Below are positions 42,462-49,500 of a stretch of DNA of 64,000 bases, piece by piece. The DNA lies in assembly GCA_035274845.1 (NCBI GenBank), contig DATENU010000017.1:62001-126000 (forward strand), written 5' to 3'. The stretch is from Chthoniobacterales bacterium. GTDB taxonomy: Bacteria > Verrucomicrobiota > Verrucomicrobiia > Chthoniobacterales > UBA10450. The notes under the pieces are model-generated. The model was given only the letters and a program-made list of their open reading frames with translations, did not search any database and was not told the origin of the DNA. A program made the position numbers and the translations under genes. How positions within the stretch are numbered: position 1 is the first letter of the stretch; each line of letters starts with the position of its first letter.

Positions 42462-43967
42462 TTGCTTGGGTCTATGAGGAAGGCTTATCGGGATAACCGG
42501 GACCGGATCAAAGCCTGGGAAAAAGGGGTTAATCCGGGTGTGAATCCGCGGGAGAACGGCCGTGGGGACCGCTACGAGTACGATGACGCGGGCCAGTTGA
42601 CCCAGGCGGCCTACCAGGCGGAAAATGCCCATGACACCGCCGGCACGGCGGAGCGGACAGACGCGTTTCATTACGATGAGATGGGGAACCGGACGGGAGC
42701 CAACTGGGTGGCGAGCCGGGGTTTGATGAGCTTCGGAGGCCGCAACAATAAACTCAACCAATATGGACGGTGGGAAAACAACATTCCCTGGCCTGATCCG
42801 CTCCATTGGGGGCTGGACCTGTGGTATGACGATGCCGCACCACATCCCGCTGCGGCTCCGTGGCTGCCTCCCGGGAATGGAGTCTTGATGGGAGACGGGT
42901 GGAACGTGGCCGGGTTTAATGCACTCAATCAGCCTGTCCAGATGACGAGTTTTTTCTACGAAGGGACTGGCAACTGGATGTGGTTCGGATACGACCCGCT
43001 GGGGCGCTGTGTGAAGCGGTGGGTGGGGCCGGGGGACGGGAGCGCGCCCAATGGGGCCATTTACTTTTACTACGACGGGTGGAACCTGGTGCAGGAAGGT
43101 CTCAGCGCGAACTCGGTGGCCCGCACCTATGTGCATGGTGCCCGGGTGGACGAGATTGTGGCGAGCGCGGCGGGAGGCGGCTCCTGGCTCTACCATCAAT
43201 ACGACGCGCGCAGCCATTGCATCATGCTGACCAACACCAGCGGAGGCATCGTGGAGCAATACGAGTATGACGCGTTTGGCCAGCCGTATATTTACGACGC
43301 AAACTCCACTCTGGTGGCCCGGAACCTGGGCTCGCCCGCGGGAAACCGTTTTCTGTTCACGGGGCGGGAATGGTTAAAAGAATTGCGGGTATACGATTAC
43401 CGCCATCGGATGTATCAGCCCGAGATGGGCCGTTTCCTCCAGCCCGATCCGAAACAGTTCGAGGCCGGTGACTACAATCTCTACCGCTATTGCCACAATG
43501 ATCCAATTAACAAAACCGATCCGACTGGGCTCGTCGACTCGAACCAAGCGGGCGGTGATTCTAAGGGTAATACCGAATGGGAGAAGAGTTTTAATCCGAG
43601 CGACCGCTTTACCGTAGTCATACACTCCGACGGAAAAGGATTCATCGTCAAGGGAGATTACGTGTCAGCAAGCAAGGTGGCTGACAAGATGAAAGAGGAC
43701 GGCTATACTCCCGGAAAGACAGTGCAGTTGATTTCATGTGAGTCGGGCAGGGAAGGAAAAGACTCGCCGGCACAAAAGTTGGCTAATATCTTAGCCAACA
43801 GAAACAAAGTGGAGACGAAGGTCATTGCGCCCAATAATAAATGCGAAAGCGGCACGACACGCGGAGCGGAACCAACTGTTCAAGCCACTGGAAAATCGGG
43901 TCAACCAGGAGAATTTAAGACGTTCACAGGAAAGCCGCCGGAACCTGAGAAGAAAAAGGACAAATGA
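42462..43967 (+). CDS. Orphan Rhs core fragment with a different C-terminal tip (His...Cys protease-like candidate)
   Basis: A 501-codon frame (an ATG lies at 42474) that lacks signal peptide and N-terminal repeats. It repeats the Rhs core of the upstream gene with an intact Trp codon at 42822. After the core end (TDPTGL, about 43532) comes a tip of about 144 residues with no similarity to the first. It contains VVIHSDGKGFIV (His codon 43623-43625) and VQLISCESGREG (Cys codon 43737-43739), then AQKLANILANR. The order His then Ser-Cys-Glu-x-Gly recalls cysteine-peptidase-type toxin tips. It overlaps the following exported gene by four bases. Confidence 0.82.
   Translation: MLGSMRKAYRDNRDRIKAWEKGVNPGVNPRENGRGDRYEYDDAGQLTQAAYQAENAHDTAGTAERTDAFHYDEMGNRTGANWVASRGLMSFGGRNNKLNQYGRWENNIPWPDPLHWGLDLWYDDAAPHPAAAPWLPPGNGVLMGDGWNVAGFNALNQPVQMTSFFYEGTGNWMWFGYDPLGRCVKRWVGPGDGSAPNGAIYFYYDGWNLVQEGLSANSVARTYVHGARVDEIVASAAGGGSWLYHQYDARSHCIMLTNTSGGIVEQYEYDAFGQPYIYDANSTLVARNLGSPAGNRFLFTGREWLKELRVYDYRHRMYQPEMGRFLQPDPKQFEAGDYNLYRYCHNDPINKTDPTGLVDSNQAGGDSKGNTEWEKSFNPSDRFTVVIHSDGKGFIVKGDYVSASKVADKMKEDGYTPGKTVQLISCESGREGKDSPAQKLANILANRNKVETKVIAPNNKCESGTTRGAEPTVQATGKSGQPGEFKTFTGKPPEPEKKKDK
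42489..43504 (+). repeat. Rhs core segment, copy 2 of a 1.0-kb direct repeat
   Basis: Gap-free copy of 40526-41541. It retains TGG where copy 1 has TGA. Upstream of it, 42370-42461 is a G-rich stretch with no gene, which marks the junction where the cassette was attached. Confidence 0.88.
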
Positions 43968-44605
43968 AGAGGTTCACAACTATCGCAATCTGGGTCGCGG
44001 GCAGTATACCGTTGGCGGCTTTTCACGCTTCTGCGGATAGGCAGTCAGAGGGTCAACTTTGGGCACCGACTGTGATCAAGGAGTCTTTATCCATCCCTGA
44101 GGCTGAACTACCGGGATTGATTAAGAGAGCAGAGGCGAAAGACACTGACGCAGCTCTGAAGCTGGCCACTTACTTTGGCATGTACCTCGGCGATACGAAT
44201 AAGCAAATTCACTTTTGCGAAATTGCGGCTGATAACGGCTCCGAGAAGGCTTTGCATAACCTGATGATGATTTTCGCCAGCTTTCCAGAGTTTTTCGACT
44301 TCGAACGAGCGCTACAAGTCCGTGCGCGGCTTAAAGCCACCGTGGCAGCCAGAGAAGGAGAAATGGAGACGGACAGTGAATGGGCGTATGACATGTACGT
44401 CGAACATTTCGTGGGCTACAGCAATAAGCCGCGTGGCTTGTTATTTCTTGAATACGCGGCGAAGCAGGGTTCTGATAAAGCGCGGCTCGAGCTGATCAAC
44501 ATCTACACCAAGGATCCCGACGTACGGGACCAGGCCAAGGCGCTGCAGTGGAGAGGAGGGGCGTCATCGCCAAAGTCGGCGATCACGCCTCACGGCAAAA
44601 ATTAG
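43964..44605 (+). CDS. Exported Sel1-like repeat protein, putative immunity protein of the second Rhs tip
   Basis: A 213-residue protein with a signal peptide (MKRFTTIAIWVAGSIPLAA, cleavage near Ala-Ser-Ala) and two Sel1/TPR-like helical pairs: ALKLATYFGMYLGDTNKQIH with FCEIAADNGSEKALHNLM, and GLLFLEYAAKQGSDKARLEL. Its ATG overlaps the orphan Rhs stop (ATGA), the usual linkage of a toxin tip and its immunity gene. An exported immunity protein implies that the matching toxin acts in the periplasm, unlike the cytoplasmic partner of the first tip. Confidence 0.75.
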   Translation: MKRFTTIAIWVAGSIPLAAFHASADRQSEGQLWAPTVIKESLSIPEAELPGLIKRAEAKDTDAALKLATYFGMYLGDTNKQIHFCEIAADNGSEKALHNLMMIFASFPEFFDFERALQVRARLKATVAAREGEMETDSEWAYDMYVEHFVGYSNKPRGLLFLEYAAKQGSDKARLELINIYTKDPDVRDQAKALQWRGGASSPKSAITPHGKN

Positions 44606-44684
44606 CGCAGCAATGCTCCGTTAGAAAAGAAGAGCAGAAAGGGGTTAGTCTTAGAATCTCGGCAACCAGCGGCACTCGGGAGAA

Positions 44685-45341
44685 TCAGGCGAAGGCTTCG
44701 ACCTTGTGCAAGCGGGAGATTCGGCTCTGCGCAATCTGCTCGACGCGCCTGGCCACCTCCTCCACCGAGTGTGTCCGGCGGGTCTCCTTTTCAATCGACG
44801 TCATCGTGACGTTGGCGATCCCGCACGGAACAATGTGGGCAAAGGGCGAGAGATCGCCGCAAACATTCAGCGCGAATCCATGCATCGTGATCCAATGGCG
44901 AACGCCGACGCCGATCGAAGCGATCTTGCGGTCCGCCACCCAGACGCCGGTCAAGCCGGGCCGCACCGCGGCGGCGACCCCGGCTTCCGCGAGGGTTTCC
45001 ACGAGCAAGGATTCGATCCAGCGCAGATACCGATGCAGGTCCTGCCCGCACCGGCGCAGGTCGATGATCGGATAGCCGATCAACTGGCCCGGACCGTGAT
45101 ACGTCGCCTGTCCGCCGCGGTTAATGGCAAAGAGAGGGTGCGGAAGGTGGGAGGCTCCGCGAAGACTCGATTGCTCAGGGGTGCGGCCAATGGTGTAAAC
45201 CGGGTCGTGTTCGAGCAGGAGAAGCTCGTCGGGGGACGAGCGGCCGGCGCGCTTTTCCGCGACCAATTTCTCCTGCAAGGCGAGCGCATCCGCGAACGAC
45301 AACCGGCCCAGCCAGCGAACAGAAAGGGCGCTCTCGTTCAT
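44685..45341 (-). CDS. lipB: Octanoyltransferase LipB
   Basis: A 218-residue cytoplasmic enzyme that moves octanoyl groups from acyl carrier protein to lipoyl domains. Motifs are the substrate pocket RGGQATYHGPGQLIGYPI, the conserved Lys region ADRKIASIGVGVRHW, MHGFALNV, and the catalytic Cys in VPCGIANVTMTS. The start overlaps the ruvC stop by four bases (ATGA), so the two are co-translated. lipA is not in the window. Confidence 0.94.
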   Translation of the reverse strand: MNESALSVRWLGRLSFADALALQEKLVAEKRAGRSSPDELLLLEHDPVYTIGRTPEQSSLRGASHLPHPLFAINRGGQATYHGPGQLIGYPIIDLRRCGQDLHRYLRWIESLLVETLAEAGVAAAVRPGLTGVWVADRKIASIGVGVRHWITMHGFALNVCGDLSPFAHIVPCGIANVTMTSIEKETRRTHSVEEVARRVEQIAQSRISRLHKVEAFA

Positions 45342-45841
45342 ATTTGATCCCCTGCTGGCACTCCGAGCCGCGCCGCCTCCTGCGCACGGAGGTGGGTTAA
45401 TCCAATCGCGAGAGCATCGGCTTCATCCGGCCCCGGTGTTTCGGTCAATCCGAGCAGGGCCCGGATCATAAACGCCATCTGGTTTTTGTCGGCAGTGCCT
45501 CGTCCGACGGTTGCCAGCTTGATTCGCTTCGGCGCGTATTCGAACACCGGCAAACCGCGCTCCGCCGCCGCCAGAATGGCCGCGCCCCGAGCCGCCCCGA
45601 GAAGAATCGCGGTCTTGTAACTCTGCACGTAGATAACCGCCTCCAGCGCACAGCAATCCGGTTCGTGAGTATGAATCAATTCCGCCAGTCGATCGTGAAT
45701 CGCCACCAGGCAGGAAGAGGAGCGAAGCGTGTTCCGGTTGTGGATGACTCCAAAGTGAAGCACGCGCGGTTTGCCCGAGTTGGCGTCGATGATGGCGACG
45801 CCGGTATTGCGGAGCGACGCGTCGATGGAAAGAACCCGCAT
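45338..45841 (-). CDS. ruvC: Crossover junction endodeoxyribonuclease RuvC
   Basis: A 167-residue Holliday-junction resolvase. The four acidic metal ligands are recognisable: Asp7 in SIDASLRNTG, Glu in CALEAVIYVQS, and the pair in GPDEADALAIGL. Basic segments (YAPKRIKLATVGRG) face DNA. ruvA and ruvB are absent from the window. It is the first gene of a pair with lipB, an uncommon partner. The DUF4337 gene lies four bases upstream on the same strand. Confidence 0.92.
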   Translation of the reverse strand: MRVLSIDASLRNTGVAIIDANSGKPRVLHFGVIHNRNTLRSSSCLVAIHDRLAELIHTHEPDCCALEAVIYVQSYKTAILLGAARGAAILAAAERGLPVFEYAPKRIKLATVGRGTADKNQMAFMIRALLGLTETPGPDEADALAIGLTHLRAQEAARLGVPAGDQI

Positions 45842-45845
45842 CGAA

Positions 45846-46373
45846 TCAGTGCGCGAGCCAGCCGAGCACGAGAAAGATGCAACCCACCCCGCCCAGGATC
45901 ATGCTGACAATCCAGTAGCGCCGGCGCTTGGTCAGGGCCGAGATCGCCGCAATGGCGATCGCGATCTGGAACATCGTCACGCCGCGCGCGAACGTTTCGT
46001 GTTTATGAAAATTTGATTTCGCTTCCGCCTGTTTGTGCTCGGCCTCTCGTCTGATCTCGGCTTGTTCTTCCTGGTACTTCGCAACCTTTTCCTTGTCCTG
46101 CTCGGTCGCTTCCGAGGTCAACGTCATTTTGGCGTCCAGGACCGACGCCTTGATGCTCTTCGCCTGGTAGTAGCTCCATTGATCGGAAGCTTCGATTTGG
46201 GCCATCATCGCTTCGTTCGCATGTTTGCCGGAAAGCAGACCGGTGATCGCCGCGAGGACGGCGAGGATCGCGGTACTCAACGCCACTCCGTTGATCCAGG
46301 CCGCCCCCCCATGCTCGGCATGGTGATGAATATGCTCATGCAAATGCTCCAGCGGCACTTCGGCTTCTTCCAT
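45846..46373 (-). CDS. DUF4337 membrane protein
   Basis: A 175-residue protein with an acidic, His-rich N-terminus (LEHLHEHIHHHAEHG), a membrane helix (about residues 28-45), a Lys/Glu-rich coiled-coil (about 65-125) and two more membrane helices near the C-terminus. This is the DUF4337 layout; the function of the family is not known to me. The ATG at 46373 gives MEEAEVPLEHLHEH; the longer in-frame start has no support. The His cluster could bind metal. It stands in series with ruvC and lipB. Confidence 0.78.
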   Translation of the reverse strand: MEEAEVPLEHLHEHIHHHAEHGGAAWINGVALSTAILAVLAAITGLLSGKHANEAMMAQIEASDQWSYYQAKSIKASVLDAKMTLTSEATEQDKEKVAKYQEEQAEIRREAEHKQAEAKSNFHKHETFARGVTMFQIAIAIAAISALTKRRRYWIVSMILGGVGCIFLVLGWLAH

Positions 46374-46570
46374 AGCGTAGATTAGGGTCCGCCTTTCGCC
46401 ATTCAACAAGGAACATTGGTCGACCCAAAGCGGCCCAAAAAGGCCATCCCCCTTGGCGCCAGGCCATTTCATTCTTCCCTGGCCCAGGGCGGCCGAATAG
46501 CATCGCCCGGCACGTGCAAGAGCTGTGCGAATGACCGTCTCCCTCTCAGCGCCGTAAAGGACGCACCTAT

Positions 46571-49500
46571 ATGCTTAACTTCTTGTGGCCCTTGATTCGC
46601 CCGTTCGCCTGGCTGGCGCGGTGGCTTCGAAAAATTTTCCGGACCGCCTTCGGGCAACTTTCCTATAATCCCCCGCGCTGGCTCCAGCTCGGCTTCGCCC
46701 GCGTCGTTCTCTTTCGCCGCGGCCATCCAATCCTGGCCGCGGTCTATGTGCTTCTCGCCTTTCTCCTCGTCAGCGGATCGATCTGGTCCTATCGGTGGTA
46801 CCAACGCCGGCCGAAACCGCACACCGTTTCCGCCGTGGTCGCCCCCATCCCGGTCACGCCGCTGGAGAAGGAGCTGAAGTTCCCCCCCATCACGATCGAG
46901 TTCAGTGAATCGGCCGCGCGTTTGGAAGACCTGAAGAATCCGACCCTGCAGCGGGTCCGGCTCGATCCGCCCACGGCTGGCGCCTGGAAATGGATCAACG
47001 ATCGCAAGCTCTCCTTCGCACCCGCCCAGGATTGGCCGGCCGAGCGCAAATTCCGGATCATTTTCGACAAGGAATTCTTTCCGGCGCAAGTCCGGATGGA
47101 GAAACTGGAATACGACGTCACGACCCCGCCGTTCCGGGCGGAGATGAAAGGCGTCACTCTTTCAGAGGACGCCAAGGAGCCGGGCGTTCAGCGGCTCCTG
47201 GCCACTATCGAACTCACTCATCCAGTGGAGCCGGGTGAGCTCGAAAAATATGTGACTCTCAACATGCTGGGAAACTCGAACGTTTTTCCGGCGAGCGATC
47301 CGGTTCCCCACTTTTCGGTCACCTACGGTTTGCATAAACGCCAGGCCTATCTGCGCAGCTCGCCCATCACGCTGCCGCCTGAGGAGGATTGGATGCGCGT
47401 GACGCTCCGGGACGGTCTGCGCACCGGATTGGGCGGCGCGGAAATGCATGAGGCGGTCGAGCAGAAAACCCTGATTCCATCAAAAGCGACGGCGTTTCAG
47501 ATTAAGTCGATCGACTCGAGCATCGTGCGGAACAAGGAGGGCGAACCGGAGCAAATCCTCAACATCGAAACGAGCAGCGACATCAGCACGCCGGAGTTGG
47601 CCAAGGCCCTTCACATTTACCTTTTGCCCAAACGCGAGGCACCCAAGCCGGAAGCGTCGGACGAAGAATCGACCAGCTCCGATGAAAGCACGACGGAATC
47701 CAGTGAAGAAAGCACCTCAACAGAGACAAATAAATCCAGTGAAGAGGAAAGTGGCAGCGACGAAGGAGAGAACACAACGACAGACAATTCTGCTGGCACG
47801 AAATGGGCAAACGCAGACGAAGTCACGGATGACATTCTGGAACAGGCGACGGTGGTGAAGTTCACCGCCATCCCGACTGAGAAGGAGTTTGCGCGCGACC
47901 ACCATTTCAAATTCCGGCTCGAAGGCGATGGCCAGCTGTATGTTCGCGTTGATAAAGGACTGAAGGCGCGCAGCGGTTACGACCTGGCGGAGACCCACGC
48001 GAACCTTGTCGTGCCAGCGGAACTGCCCCAGGAGATCGAGATCCAGGGCGAAGGCGGCCTGCTCGCTCTTGGCGGCGAGCGCAAACTCTCAATCCGGTCG
48101 CGCGGCGTAGCGATGATCAAGTTCGAGATCGATCGCGTTCTCTCCACCGAAATCAATCATCTGGTCAGCCAGACGGAGGGCGAATTCCAGGCGCCAGAAT
48201 TCAAGAATGCCTCCTTCGACCAGGACAATATCTCGCGCATCGCCCGCGAAGACCAGTCGATCGCCCTTCAGAACAAATGGAAAGCGAACTATTCCGCCTT
48301 CGATCTCGCGAAGTATCTGCAAAAGCCCGCGGACGGCGGGAGCGAGCGCGGCCTGTTCTTCGTAACAGCGCGGGGTTGGGATCCGGTCGCCAAGAAGTTC
48401 ATCAAGGGGGTCAAAACAACCCGGTTCATTCTGGTCAGCGATCTCGGGTTGCTGGTGAAAAAGAACGCGGACCAAACCAGCGACGTATTCGTCGTCTCGA
48501 TCAAGACCGGGCAGCCGCTCGCCGGCGTGACCGTCGACATTCTCGGGCGGAACGGTCTCGCGGTGCAAAGCGCGAAGACGTCGCCCGATGGCCGCGCGAC
48601 CTTTGCGTCGGTCGAAAAGAACGACCACGAAAGGAAAGCCGTCGTCTATGTCGCGCGTCTCGGCGACGACATCAGCTTCATCCCCTATTCGCGCGACGAC
48701 CGGATGCTGAACTTTTCGCGGTTCGACATCGAGGGCGTGAACAAGGTCCTGGCCGAAGACCTGGACGCGTTCGTCTTCACCGAGCGCGGCGTTTATCGGC
48801 CGGGCGATGAGATGCACATCGCGTTCGTGATCAAACAGCGGAATTGGCTCGGGAAACTGGCCGGGCTGCCGATCGAGACGGAGGTGATCGATGCGCGCGC
48901 CCTGAAAGTTCAAACCAAGAAGATGGCGCTGCCGCCGAGCGGATTTGCCGAGGTAACCTACAAGACCGCTTACGAATCACCGACCGGCGAATATTCCATC
49001 AACGTCTACCTGGTGAAGAACAACCAGCGCTCGACGCTGCTCGGCTCGACCACGGTCAACGTGAAGGAATTCCTGCCCGATCGGATGAAGATCGAAGCGC
49101 GGCTTTCGAAGACGTCGCCGAAAGGATGGGTCGATCCGCGGGAAATGAAGGCCTCGATCGCGCTCGCGAATCTGTATGGGACGCCCGCCAGCGACCGCCG
49201 AATCAAGAGCAAGGTCGAGCTTTCACCGGCCTCATTCTCGTTCGACGACTTCAAGGACTACAGCTTTTACGATCCGCTCCTGGACACGAAAAAGGACCGG
49301 CAATCGGAGACCGTCGATCTCGGCGAACAAAACACGGACGCGGAGGGCAAGACCGAACTCGATCTGCAGCTCGACCGGTTCGCGGACGCGACCTACTCGA
49401 TGCGCTTCTTCGCGGAGGCATTCGAAGGGGAAGGCGGTCGGAGCATTACTGGCCAGGCTGCCGCGCTGGTTTCGTCGCTACCTTATGTGGTCGGCTATAA

